DNA of 64,000 nt from contig ARYC01001838.1 of the NCBI GenBank assembly GCA_000711775.1, positions 1 through 64,000 of the forward strand. The letters are read 5' to 3'. Source of the DNA: Oxytricha trifallax. Taxonomy: Eukaryota; Ciliophora; Spirotrichea; Sporadotrichida; Oxytrichidae. Below are positions 1-10,511 of the stretch, piece by piece (position 1 is the first letter of the stretch; every line of letters starts with the position of its first letter). Both the position numbers and the translations under genes were made by a program. Below the pieces are notes generated by a model. The model was not told the DNA's origin. It searched no databases and worked only from the letters and a program-made list of their open reading frames with translations.

Positions 1-806
1 AGAACGAGGGTAAATAACATAAGTCTCGAGACCACTATCTTCACTTATTCCACCAAGAATTGCATGAGTTTACACCTTAACCTTTAATCATAAACTTCAA
101 TATTACTATACCTCTTGTACCAAGATCTTGATATAAAGGTATTAAATGTAAATACTGCTTCATCAGCATGAATGAACTTTATATTATGCTCTTAAGACCT
201 CTGCATTTAATTGATTATATAATTTAAATATTCTTATAAATGGAACATTAAAGTCAATCACTCTCTTAATGCGATTGACTGACTTGTAAGATATTCCATT
301 CTTTTTATGTATGTTAGCTATCGATTAGCAGATATGTGAAGCTCAGGAAATTGGCGATGAAACATCACAGCCCTATAGGCTAGAGAGAAATGAGCCCAGT
401 ATTTAAATTTATCATTAATAAGATAGTCAATATGATGTTGCTAAAATTTTCGAGGTCTTTTAGGCTTAGAATTAAGCTACTATCTCTTTAAATTCAATGC
501 TAAAAGACAGTGAGACCTCTCAGTTGCTGGAGATTTATGGAGAAAGCTTGCTATAGATGTGTAATTTAGAATAGGTTTGAGTTGATCACTAAAATTATCG
601 CACCTATAACGCAACTTAAACAATAAATCTATATACATACAGTCATAAACTTAGCCCAAACCTCGCATATACTCACTTAAATTACTAATATTTAAACATT
701 AAACCCCTACATAAACCCTATTAAAACCCTAATAAAGTATGCACTAATAGTCTACTTTTATCAATCAAAAACTCAATCAAACTACTGAAAGGGTTTTGGG
801 GTTTTG
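1..806 (-). mobile_element. TBE-like DNA transposon, right end with DDE transposase
   Basis: The element's terminus is at 806, where the strand reads GGGTTTTGGGGTTTTG, a G4T4 telomere-like tip typical of hypotrich TBE transposons. Its left part lies outside the window. On the minus strand, with TAA/TAG as Gln, an open stretch from about 600 to 240 holds residues such as WAHFSLAYRAVMF and FPELHISANR. A second stretch, 190-1, contains HADEAVFTFNTF and then ILGGISEDSGLETYVIYP, the layout expected around the first catalytic Asp of an IS630/Tc1-mariner-type DDE transposase. The second stretch changes frame once near 60, so this copy is probably decayed. The terminal 200 bp match the left end of the element at 26915 in inverted orientation. 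The family assignment rests on the telomeric tip plus the DDE-like motif. Confidence 0.75.
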
Positions 807-918
807 AATGCTGTCGAAGGGAGGGATGTACTGCTAGGTCCTGAATCTTTTCATAGTAAGAGACGATCTTGGCGATTCTGGCGTGGGTCTTCCTGCTAGT
901 GGAGTGGGAGCACTCCAT
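807..918 (-). CDS. N-terminal coding segment cut by a TBE-like element
   Basis: An ATG at 918 in an A-rich context opens a minus-strand frame beginning MECSHSTSRKTHARIAK. It runs without a stop into the telomeric tip of the transposon at 806, so the rest of the gene, if this is a start, lies beyond the element. A second frame over the same bases is also open and proline-rich, so this could instead be a downstream exon of the gene at 1041-1351. Base composition is GC-rich like that neighbour. No family was recognised. Confidence 0.4.
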
Positions 919-1040
919 TTTTCTATAATCGAATTTGAGTATTAAAGTTTTAGCTTTAATTAATTAAAATAGGGAAGCCGTTAAAACTAAATCTAAACCC
1001 TTGATTTAAACTATTAAACGATCAAATTTTTAAACTTACA

Positions 1041-1351
1041 AAATCTACCAGACTTTTTTGCCTTCGAGTTTTTTAGCGAATGTTGAGCTAGAGGGCCGAA
1101 CTTAAGGTCATTTTGCAGCCCTTCGAAATCTAGAGGAATTTGGGTACTCGGGGCACACAGCAAACGCCCTGGCGGAGTTGCGCGCGATTTACTTATTCCC
1201 TAAAATTAAAAAAATATAAATATATTTAATTAATTAAATGATGATCCCCCAATGGTAATTGGTCAATGAACTTACCCCTAATCAGCCTACAAGGGGCTCA
1301 GGTGGCGAGGGCCACCAAGGAATAGGTGAAGGCGCCGGTGAGCCAGCCCAT
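1041..1351 (-). CDS. Unidentified GC-rich gene with a spliceosomal intron
   Basis: A minus-strand ATG at 1351 begins MGWLTGAFTYSLVALAT, a short hydrophobic stretch that could be a membrane segment. The frame then meets a TGA but remains protein-like after it. A GTAAGT donor at 1276 and a TTTTAG acceptor at 1205 define an intron of about 72 nt. The next exon, down to about 1041, reads openly through segments such as CAPSTQIPLDFEGLQND and LKFGPLAQHSLKNSKAKK, and ends at a second GTAAGT. The phase across the first intron is not secure. The stretch is about half GC in a window that is mostly three-quarters AT. No domain was recognised. Confidence 0.45.
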
Positions 1352-1458
1352 GTCGACATTAGGCGCTAAAAATTATAGTCATCAGGGGTGCCTAGAACGT
1401 CCTTCTTCCTGAGTGGCTCAGGATGGCAAGCCTGTTTGACCTTGTGGGGGAAAAGCGT

Positions 1459-2325
1459 TCAGCGCTAATCAGTTTTCCTTCTCTAGATTAGAGGAAATCT
1501 CTAAATGAATTCGTAATAGCGTTTGAAGAAATCCGTGAGGGTGAAGGCGTCGCTTGCCGAGTGGGCTCTAATGTACATCTCCTGGAGGTCTATATCAGCT
1601 GGCCTTTTGCTTGGCTTTTTTAGAATTCTTAGTCATTAGACTATTAGTTGAGTGTCCGTTAGGGATTTATTCGTTATGTTCTTAGGTTGTTTTATTTTCT
1701 CTAGTAATTCGTTCAGTTATCGATGCAGGTCTGAAGACAAGCAGCCCACTGATGAAGTATAAGACTAAGAATCTGCACATTCTTGGTCTTTTCCCTCTGA
1801 GGGCGTCCTCTCCATTTGGTCTGTTGAGAGTGGCAATGTCTCGTCTATGAAGTTTCGCAATAGAGCCGTTGGGGTTCTATCCAATAAGTCTTCTGGGAGG
1901 CCCCCACCTCCGACCTCGGTCGCGTCTTCACTATTAGGTACTGCACCCCTTATTCTCAAGGTCTCCTCCCTCGTCTCGTCATTTGCCATCTCTTTTCGAT
2001 ATGTGGCAGCTCTATGGAAGGTGAGCTTGCGCACCGAGAGTCTTAGTTGAATAGCACTGTCCACCATCTCCTAGTAGTGGGTGATTACAGTTTGGCCAAA
2101 GATGGTGGCAGCTATGTCTTGAATCCCTCTGGGGGATCTCTTGAAGGTCGACATGTTGTCCAGCAGGCATCGGAGCCTGGTCTCGAAGATGGCCACCTCT
2201 GGCAATGGTGATGGCTCTATTTGGGCCCGGAGGGTGGGCGGCAGCAGGTGGGGATCGAGCTCCACCGATGGGGAGGACAGGAAGGGTATAATCCTATGAG
2301 AGACTTGGTTATCTGGGCTCAGCAT
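1459..2325 (-). CDS. Unidentified GC-rich hypothetical protein
   Basis: The minus-strand frame starts at an ATG at 2325 (MLSPDNQVSHRIIPFLSS). With TAA/TAG read as Gln it is open for about 230 codons, then meets TGA at 1633-1635. The same frame continues past the TGA with convincing protein, for example RPADIDLQEMYIRAHSASDA and FTLTDFFKRYYEFI, to a second TGA at 1459. The first half is rich in Pro, Arg, Asp and Glu and looks largely soluble. Either the first TGA is the true end and the rest is a neighbouring segment, or it is a nonsense change or a recoded TGA. It uses few TAA/TAG Gln codons and many GC-ending codons, unlike other genes here. No family was recognised. Confidence 0.55.
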
Positions 2326-2329
2326 CTTT

Positions 2330-2864
2330 AAATGTGGCAGAGATAGTGATAATAAATATTAAGGGTATATATATGAGAATAAAATTTAATCAGATCAGGC
2401 CTCAAAAGTTGGTTGCTTTTTAATTTTTGATAGTAGGCCTATATATATATCAGTACTTTGTTAATTTTACATAAAGCAACCAAAGTTCTTATAATAATAA
2501 AAATATAGTATTTATTTAAAATTCAAATTCAACTTAATTCAAAAAAATACTCTTGGGGTTTTAAAATTTTTTTTAAAAAGTTAAAATTTATCTGTCACAT
2601 TTTTAACTTATTTACAATATATTTATTAAGTAGTTAAAATAGCATCAGTAATTTTAATTTAGCATCTAATTTTATTTTATTCTTACTCAAAAGTTATAAA
2701 ATATTAAAAAAATAATACTTTATTTTTAAACATCGATTATTATATTTTTATTAATTTAACATGTTTAATTTAATAATAAAAAAAGTTGAAAGTAAAATTT
2801 AATCTCTCGAATTTTAAAAGAATTAATTTATATGAAATAATCATACATTTTTCATTCTAATATT
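2330..2864. other. AT-rich stretch without recognisable content
   Basis: This stretch is very AT-rich with frequent stops in all frames, even when only TGA counts. It separates the GC-rich island from the TBE-like element at 2865. On the copy A side it should hold whatever followed the kinase gene before that element inserted, but nothing recognisable remains. Confidence 0.5.
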
Positions 2865-4058
2865 CAAACCCCAGAACCCCTTAATGAATTTTATATGTGT
2901 TTGCAATATTATAGGTAATACTGGAATTAGGATTTCTTTGGATTATGAAGTATCATTTTCATGTTGATTATATAAATAATAAAGATTTTCAGAGAGAAAC
3001 TTTCTTTAATGCCTTATGTGTAAAGATGGTGAGATCTATTTTTGAGAGCTTTTTAAGGAAATGTGAAATTTCATCACATAACTTTAAATGTTTTTCAGCT
3101 TTTTTAAACGATCAATTATTAGTAATTTTTGAGAAACCAATTTTTTCATTCATTATTAATTATTGACATTATAAAAAATCATTTTGAGAAATTAATGTTC
3201 TATAATTAATAACTTTTATCTTATGATAAAATATAGAATTCACAAATCATTATCAGAGCTTATTTTTAACAGATCATATAGATTTTCTTGCATGAGTGAA
3301 TAAAAAATTTTAAAAATTGGAGAAAATAATAGATTTTTAGATAATTATTTATCCATTTATCAATTAGTTTGACGTAAAGCGAACAGAATGTATGTAAATC
3401 TTTAAATAATGTATCTCTAGAATAACTTATTGATATCGTACCTTTTAAATATAGGTATCTTAAAAGAGGTAAATTAAATTTTCTAATATTGAGAAGGTTA
3501 TTGAAGTTGTAAACTAGTTTTAGATATGGATTTACATTTTCGACATTAAGTTTCATTAAAAGGCACATAATAAATAAAAAATTTTATAAGGAGGACCTCC
3601 TAATTAAGTCTAATTAAATTAGGAGGTAATAATTAAGTTCAAAACCATATTAGAAGCTCTAAACTTAAAATTAATTAATTAAAGTCTTAAATAAGTTGAA
3701 ACTTAATTGGAAGGACCTCCTAAAATAATAAAACTATATTGGGAGTATATAGATAATGAAGATAAGCAACTTGAAATATTTTATTTTAAGAAATTTCACT
3801 ATTATGATCAAAGTAAACTAAATATATAGAGAATTTAAAAAATACATTAAACTTCATATAAAATAGTTGATAATATCAATTTTTTAAGAATGAATAGTTG
3901 TACAAAAATGAATCACATTGAATTTTTGACACTAAAAATAAAATTCAATGAAATTAGAAAACAAAATTTAAATCAACCTAAAAGAAACCCTATTCCCCAA
4001 ACATTACCCATATAAATAAAAACATATATAAAACTGATTGAGAGGTTTAGGGGTTTTG
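2865..4058. mobile_element. TBE-like element with telomeric tips, inserted at the 3' side of kinase copy A
   Basis: The left tip begins CAAACCCCAGAACCCC at 2865 and the right tip ends AGGTTTAGGGGTTTTG at 4058. The outer 90 bp are inverted repeats: both arms share blocks such as GGGTAAT and TTTTATAT at the same spacing. A 3-bp ATT flanks both sides (2862-2864 and 4059-4061), matching the ANT target duplication known for TBEs. The interior has short open stretches (plus 2945-3166, minus 3568-3266) but no recognisable transposase, so it looks internally deleted. It sits just past sequence conserved between the two kinase copies. Confidence 0.75.
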
Positions 4059-4061
4059 ATT

Positions 4062-7000
4062 GATGTTTTAGATTGAGAGATTAATTTTAAGGTATTTTCA
4101 ATGCACTATTAAAATGTCTTGATTAAACTGTAAATATCTGCTTCAAATAATTCTTATCTAGACAAAGGGATATTTCTTTACAAATTTTAGATATTTTTTT
4201 ATGAAACATATGCCAACGTAAGACCTTTTAGGAAGTAAGCTTTTTTTTAATCTGGAATAGATTTATCTAGTTTCATAGTTATACCTAAGTCACCTACCTT
4301 GACTTGCTAATCTTTGAAAACAAGTAAGTTATGAGGTTTCATATCTCCGTAATACACATCTCTTTGGTGAAGGTAGGCCATTATTTGCAAAGATTAGTAG
4401 AAGTAGTAGGCCAATTTTTCTGGAGAGTAAAATTCATAATATCTTGATCTTAGATCTTCATCATTCCAAATCTTCAATAAGTCATTAAGAGAGAACCTTG
4501 CTCTCTCTACAACTACTAAGTAATCGTTTATTAGGTTTTTGCTGGGGTCATATTCAATAATTTCTTCTTTCACTTAAGCTATGTATTTATCCGACTAGAG
4601 GAACTTCAACTACTAAGTCTCACTCATCATTCCAGTAAACACATTTGCGGGGGCCTTTGAGATTTCTGCTCAGAAATAAGCATAATTGTAATAAATTAGA
4701 AAAGGAATTTATATTCTTAGTTGTTAATATTTTCTTTTAATAACAAAGTCTTTAATTATTGCTTAAATTTTCATATTATAACCTAAACTTATCCTTATTG
4801 CTAAAAATACCAACAATATTTGTTAATCTCTTTAAACTTAATTATGATTCTAAAATCTTATATGCTTATTTTTTTAATTGTAATATTTTTAGAAAAAAAA
4901 CTTTTTTAATATTTATAAATGATCGAATTCATTTTAAATCTTGAAATTTATAAATTAAAAATATAAAACGAATCAAATTACTTAAACTCGATTATTATCA
5001 TATTTTACAAATCCAAAGCATTTAAAATTTTATGTGAGCAGAAATCTTTTATCTAGAACATTTTGCTTATTTATTTAAGTTGTATTTGTAGTTATATCAA
5101 TAACAGATTTCTTAATAACCACTTCATCAATTCCAGCATAGTCCAACTTGTAGACTACTGATTCCCCTCCTCTGGCTATCTCACTTACACTAATAACGTT
5201 TTGATATTGAATAATATTTCAGGGGGTGTGGAAAGTTTCATTGCGAGCAAATTTGAACATACGATTTATTTTGAATCATACATAAATATATATATCTAAT
5301 AATTCTCCAACTCCTTAATAGCTCAGATGATCAAATAAAAATCTATTAGAGTTTAAAATAAGAATTTGATTATTGTATTATATCATAACATGGATGGATT
5401 AAAAAATTAAAAAGAATGCCTTATATTATTATTTTTTAAATCTTTATGGATTTAATACATGGGCTTAAGCCAGCAAGGTAGAGACTGCCTTATAAAATAT
5501 TTGATTATACCTTATTAATAATAAATAAAAAGTAAAGTAATTTTTATGTGGTAGATGTATTAAAATAAAAAATAACATAGGTTAAATTGCTTGTATTTAA
5601 CGGAAATCAAGGCCAAATGCCGTTTATAGTTGTTATAAAACAAAATTACAAGAAGAGAAATTAAAGATATTAAAAAAGACTTATTTGCAAAGTAAACTTT
5701 ACCTAAACATTTTTGTCACATAATTTTAAAAGGAAATCCCCCCATCACTAAATAAAATAACATAATTTATCACAATTAATCTTATATATTAACAATAGTG
5801 TAACGAATTAATTTTCAAAAAGCTCATTATTTCCTCCTCTTAATTCTAAGACAATGGTGTCTCTGCAATCTTAGTCTATAAAATTGTTTAGTTTTCTTTG
5901 CATCTTAAGATCATTTCTTCCTACTTCTCAATAAAATCTTTCTTGTATTTATCGAATATTTTACATATTAATAATATATATATATATATATATATATATC
6001 TCAATATAAACTAATTTTAAGTTATTTATAGTTGTTTAAACATTTTATTACTATATTTCCCTTATACACAGGCCTTATTTAACAACTAAGTAATTTCTTT
6101 CGAAATCTTGAATTGATTTTGGATTGAAATTGTTGGGTGGGAAGTTTTCTGCTCAAAAAAAGTAGTTTCCAGCGGCCTTCGAAGGTTTATTGTCTCATAC
6201 ATGAAAATATATAAATTTTATAAAATTCTAAAAATATCTTTCATCAATTATAATACAGTTATTTAAAATCTAGCTTTTAATATTAATCAAGTATATTCAA
6301 AATGTGGAAAAATTTGAAAAATAAATACAAATTCATGAATTTGGTAAGTTTTTAATACTAATTAGGTTTAAAGAAAGATTAAATTAATGTGTAATTAAAT
6401 AACAGTAATTAAATTTAAAATATACAGTATTTGGCCATAAGAATGTACAATTTGTACTTGGTACATTTAATTAAATATAATATTAAAAAGTGTATAATGT
6501 ACCATGCACAGTTTTGAACAATCAAATAGGACATAAACCGAACAAATAACAAACCCCAATTAAATTTCCAAAGTGTGATGTGTAATGTGTTTTGAGTTTT
6601 AATTAATAAATATGATGTCTGTACTAATGTCTATAGCACTAAACCAGATCAGCTCCATCTGCCTCGCGCCGGTATTTATGATTTTCCTCCCATTTCTATG
6701 ATTGTGTTGCACTGTATCTTGTCTCATTTTGGTCGTCCGCTTCTAGGGCTTAGTTGTTGCCGGCTAATCACAGGTGCCAGTCCTGTAGATATAATTAGAA
6801 GCAAAAGCTGTAGAGCTCTGCTTCTTCCATTCTAAGAGACTAGCGCACGAGTACTGTTATAACCGGCAACAACTAAGCCCTAGAAGCGGACGACCAAAAT
6901 GAGACAAGATACAGTGCAACACAATCATAGAAATGGGAGGAAAATCATAAATACCGGCGCGAGGCAGATGGAGCTGATCTGGTTTAGTGCTATAGACATT

Positions 7001-7790
7001 AGTACAGACATCATATTTATTAATTAAAACTCAAAACACATTACACATCACACTTTGGAAATTTAATTGGGGTTTGTTATTTGTTCGGTTTATGTCCTAT
7101 TTGATTGTTCAAAACTGTGCATGGTACATTATACACTTTTTAATATTATATTTAATTAAATGTACCAAGTACAAATTGTACATTCTTATGGCCAAATACT
7201 GTATATTTTAAATTTAATTACTGTTATTTAATTACACATTAATTTAATCTTTCTTTAAACCTAATTAGTATTAAAAACTTACCAAATTCATGAATTTGTA
7301 TTTATTTTTCAAATTTTTCCACATTTTGAATATACTTGATTAATATTATTATTACCTAATAAAAATTTAAATTTAATGAAAATCACTTAAATTGTATATA
7401 AATAACAATTATTTTATCATTGTATCTTTAATTATAATTTGACAAAGAATATATATAAACCTATTATATATTATTAAAAGTTATTTAGCATAATGTGGTA
7501 ATGTTAATTTAAATTGGGATATATGTTCTCTAATATTTTATTGCCAAAAAATATAAAATTTAATGATAGAAGCAAGAAAGTACCGAGGGGGGCAGGATAT
7601 TCCCCCAAAATGTTATTGGTAACCTGATATTGTGTATAATTTTCTTGAAATGCTGAGCTTTTAGTTGTTACATATTGAATTTACTTGTGTCGATTGACTT
7701 CTGGTTTTACAGTTGGCTCATAGTAGTCTTCATCTGAATTTTCTTCAATCTTAGATGAATTATTAGGCAAATCTTATTGAAGTTAATTGG
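4062..7790 (-). CDS. Protein kinase gene, copy A, in five germline segments
   Basis: The coding segments run on the minus strand at about 7790-7603, 6126-6053, 5961-5815, 5232-5050 and 4650-4065. In order they encode an acidic N-terminal region, a helical linker, the Gly-loop (SEIARGGESVVYKL) with the VAIK-type lysine in VVIKKS, the catalytic loop YYGDMKPHNLLVF, the DFG-equivalent GDLGI, and an APE-region/ADIYSL helix. The Asp and Asn of the catalytic loop are kept, but HRD is replaced by YGD. Removing spacers at pointers CCAA, ATATTT and ATTA keeps the frame. The fourth junction did not join in frame by inspection, so either its pointer was missed or there is an indel. Paralogous to 21640-24460. 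A TBE-like element abuts the 3' end, so the C-terminus may be lost. Confidence 0.75.
4065..4650 (-). CDS. Kinase core segment of copy A
   Basis: This is the longest single segment of the gene. With TAA/TAG as Gln it is open across the C-lobe: GMMSETQQLKFLQSDKY, the hinge-like DYLVVVERARFSLNDLL, the helix YYFYQSLQIMAYLHQRD, then GDMKPHNLLVF and VKVGDLGITMKL. It ends in ELFEADIYSLIKTFQQCIEN, close to the insertion point of the TBE-like element. It is very similar to 21650-22212 of copy B, and the shared sequence stops at the same place in both copies, which suggests a conserved segment boundary. Confidence 0.8.
5962..6058 (-). other. 97-bp IES in kinase copy A, pointer ATATTT
   Basis: The same 6-mer, ATATTT, lies at the coding edge on each side (5956-5961 and 6053-6058). 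Keeping one copy joins REI to FEKY in frame. The spacer contains a run of TA dinucleotides. The homologous junction of copy B has a 72-bp spacer with pointer AATATTT. Confidence 0.7.
6278..7347. repeat. Giant near-perfect palindrome (485-bp arms, 99-bp loop)
   Basis: The left arm 6278-6763 and right arm 6863-7347 are almost identical inverted copies around a 99-base loop. The arm tips nearest the loop read TTAGTTGTTGCCGG and its complement. Much of the inner arm is clearly more GC-rich than the surroundings. It lies wholly inside the copy A IES between the first two kinase segments. Copy B has no IES there, so the insertion postdates the duplication. No long ORF was noticed in the arms. The near-identity of the arms implies either youth or continuing arm correction. 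Confidence 0.9.
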
Positions 7791-7904
7791 AATGAATATT
7801 ATAAATAAGTAATTTCTTTATTAAAAAATTATGCCCAATAAACTAAATATCTGGTTAAGTTATTAACTATTATAAGATTTGTGGTTCAAAGCCCAGGGTT
7901 CACT

Positions 7905-8250
7905 GATACTAGTACTTTTTTAAAAATCTGAATTTTCCAATGTTCAATGATATTTGAACCTGGTAAGAAAGCACTGGACATTCTTCAAGAGATAGTATAT
8001 CGTCAAATGGCAGCATTTATGCCCTGACTAGATCATTAAATGAAAAATGACACAATTTGGAAGAGATTAAAGTTTGGAAATTACAAAACTTGATGCTTTT
8101 AGAATTAAGATCAGGAAGATAACAGGTTTCAGAATAATTTCCCCTAAATTCAAAATTTTCTAATAGATTTATTAATATCACTAACATTATGTAAATCAGA
8201 TAATAACTTAAATTATTTATTGAGTAAAATAAAATTAAAGAAGATCTCAA
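7905..8250 (-). CDS. Ambiguous open stretch, coding on either strand possible
   Basis: On the minus strand, with TAA/TAG as Gln, a frame is open for over 100 codons and contains NYSETCYLPDLNSK and MLPFDDILSLEECPVLSY. On the plus strand a frame through the same bases reads HNLEEIKVWKLQNLMLLE but includes TGA codons. One of the two is probably a real segment lying upstream of kinase copy A. The minus reading has a mild leucine-rich-repeat look but no family can be named. Confidence 0.3.
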
Positions 8251-8259
8251 TTAATTTGA

Positions 8260-9027
8260 GTTAATGTACATACTTTTCTATGTTTAATCTTAAATATACT
8301 ATTAATAAAATGTTGTTTTTTTAATAAAAATTGGTATATAAAATTATTAAATAGGCAAGATAAATGTTTGATATATTTTGTTTATACGTAAAATTTGATC
8401 GAAAACTTTTCTCAAATCCAATTTAAGTTTTTAATATGCTAAAATATATATAAATTAAATGAAATTTATTTGCGATAAAAATATTAAGTATACGGTAAAA
8501 AAAATAAAACAATACGTAGATAAATTTTTTAAACAAAGATATAAAAAATCTTATAATTAATTTTTCATAAGCATATCATTTTTTAATTTAAAAATTATCA
8601 TTATTTTTGTTTTCTTTAGAAATTTATTTAAAAATATTTTTAAGTTAATTTATATGAGTGAGTATAGATTTTTATGATGCATAAAATCGATTGAGTTTAT
8701 ATAAAATATTAAAAAACTATGGTAATTATCAAAAGTAAATGTTAAGCTATCTCAAGCCTCAAAATAAATTTAATAAAGGAAATATTAATATTATCTATGT
8801 AAATTTACTAAACTTTAATGTAAATTATAATCTTCATTATTTTGGTAATATTGTTTTATAGTATAGTATTCTACTTAAGTTTTGTAGGAATTTTTAAGGT
8901 ACTTTAATTGTAGGATAATTTCTCAGTGATGTTTATTGTTGTTAGTTAATTAGTTGCTGTTTAAGTTTTGTTTAGATCTTAGTACTATGTTGAATGAATG
9001 TTTTATGCACTATCTTGTGAGGTTTTG
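8260..9027. other. AT-rich spacer, one open but low-complexity frame
   Basis: Most of this stretch is AT-rich with no recognisable coding. From 9027 to about 8790 a minus-strand frame stays open, rich in Asn, Thr, Ile and Gln, but it is out of frame with the convincing gene end at 9028. It is probably a chance frame in a genome with only one stop codon. Confidence 0.4.
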
Positions 9028-9385
9028 TCATTCATTATGTGGAAATTATCCTTCTAATTTTATTCCAAGATAATGGGAAATATCTCTACAAAAAATGGTT
9101 TAAAACTTTGGTATTTTAAAAAAAGAATTAATAATAGCAAATTATTAAAGAATCTCTATTCTTTCTTTCTATATATTGACCAAAGTGTCTTTAATTTAGC
9201 TCTGACCTTCTCCAGGCAAATCCCCATTATTTTGTGTTAAATGGTTCTCTTATTGAGAAATAGCGAAGCCCTTATTATTATTTGCACTTAAACTGGTTTA
9301 TTATTATTTTTAAATAAGAGGAGTGGTAGCTTGTAGATTGTTCACTTGATCTTGTATAGAGATTGTTATTGAAAATAAAAATACA
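9028..9385 (-). CDS. C-terminal segment of an unidentified gene
   Basis: The minus-strand frame is open for about 118 codons and ends at TGA 9028-9030. It reads SIQDQVNNLQATTPLIQ, then a Gln/Asn-rich stretch, NNGDLPGEGQSQIKDTL, an amphipathic helix (NIQKERIEILQQFAIIN) and the C-terminus FCRDISHYLGIKLEGQFP. Two other frames are also open across part of it, but this one has the most natural composition. No start is visible: upstream DNA quickly becomes AT-rich and then meets the foldback element at 9580. No family was recognised. Confidence 0.55.
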
Positions 9386-9579
9386 CTGTTATTTACATTT
9401 TTAAAAAGTAATTCAATGTAAAATATTTAGTTGTAAATATTATTTTTCTTGTCTAATCTTTTTTTCTCATAATTTTGAGATATTAATTACAATCATCCAT
9501 AATATTAACTAAAAGTTAATTTAATTTCCAAAGGAAATCATCTAATAGAGCTTAAGATTGCAATATAGCATTCTTAGGT

Positions 9580-10054
9580 GTTCTAACCGAGATACCCCTC
9601 CCCATCACCCTCCCATACCTCCCTCCCCACACCCCTACAGATCCACCCCCTCCCCACCTCCTTATTAATATAATTCTTTTTGAAATAAAAATATTGATCT
9701 TGCTTCTATTTCGAGCCATGTCGAGTTTAGATACTTGAAAATGCATGATTTGAGTGTTTATTCGTAGAATGACGTCAAAAAAGAGCAGTGACCACGACCA
9801 ATTGATATTGATTTTGATAATATTTTTTTTAAATATATTTTCTCGATTAAATCATAATAAAATTATGTAGATACTTTTTATAAAATTAAATTTATCAACT
9901 AATAATAATAATATTACTATTTTATTATTAAACATGTCACGAATAAAGTAGATTCAGACTTCGAGGATGAAAAATTTAAGATTAAATAGGATATATTTCA
10001 ATCGGGGGGGGGGTGTGGGGAGGTAGGAGGGTGTGAGGATATCTCGTTAAGAAC
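9580..10054. mobile_element. C-rich-ended foldback element, family 1
   Basis: The left end GTTCTAACCGAGATACCCCT begins an approximately 55-bp run of C-rich sequence. The right end is its degenerate inverted copy, finishing ATATCTCGTTAAGAAC at 10054. The interior is AT-rich without a recognisable gene. The same terminal sequence bounds the element at 42640-43066, so this is a repeated family of small non-autonomous elements. It separates the gene ending at 9028 from the plus-strand gene at 10064. Confidence 0.8.
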
Positions 10055-10063
10055 AGTTCAGAA

Positions 10064-10511
10064 CATTAGTCTAAATTATTGCTTTAATAGGATAGCCGAT
10101 AAGAATAATTATAAAATTCTACACTCTTCACATGGAATATGGATTAGTGGTTTACGGGTAGTTGATGAGTTAGCTGGTTTAGGATTGGCTTTCTAGCTTA
10201 TAGAGAGAAAGATAGAAGTATTACTCAGACTCAAAAAAGTGAGAAAATTAATATAGAGAAAATTATTAATACAAAATTTCCTCGATTAATTTAGGGTACT
10301 TGAAGCTAACACAGCTTACTGGTGGAAAATAAACCCACTAAATTCGGTATGGAATGAAATTTCTTAATTAAACTTATAATTGCAAAATTCTACAAAAGCT
10401 ATATTTATACATCCTCTAGTTAAAACTTTGCATTTTTATCATTAAGGGAGTCAAGTAATTTGTAAATTACTATATTTTTTATGCATTCATGTCCGGAATG
10501 TCAAATAATGA
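10064..10511 (+). CDS. Unidentified plus-strand gene segment
   Basis: Directly after the foldback element a plus-strand frame stays open for about 145 codons to TGA at 10509-10511, with TAA/TAG as Gln. It contains NRIADKNNYKILHSSHGIWI, SGLRVVDELAGLGLAFQL, a basic helical stretch, then FRVLEANTAYWWKINPLNS. The last 50 codons are less convincing. No ATG is seen at the left edge, so the 5' part may have been displaced by the foldback insertion. No family was recognised. The alternate frames contain more TGAs. Confidence 0.5.

Noticed and set aside
5975-6000. Long TA dinucleotide runs (also 40180, 53490, 60535) as functional signals
   Set aside because: These are simple repeats expected in DNA this AT-rich, with no consistent position.
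7870-7905. GGTTCAAAGCCCAGGGTTC as a tRNA T-arm
   Set aside because: No acceptor, D or anticodon arms could be folded around it.
9552-9746. A glycine/arginine-rich minus-strand ORF
   Set aside because: It is the translation of the C-rich terminal repeat of the foldback element, not a gene.
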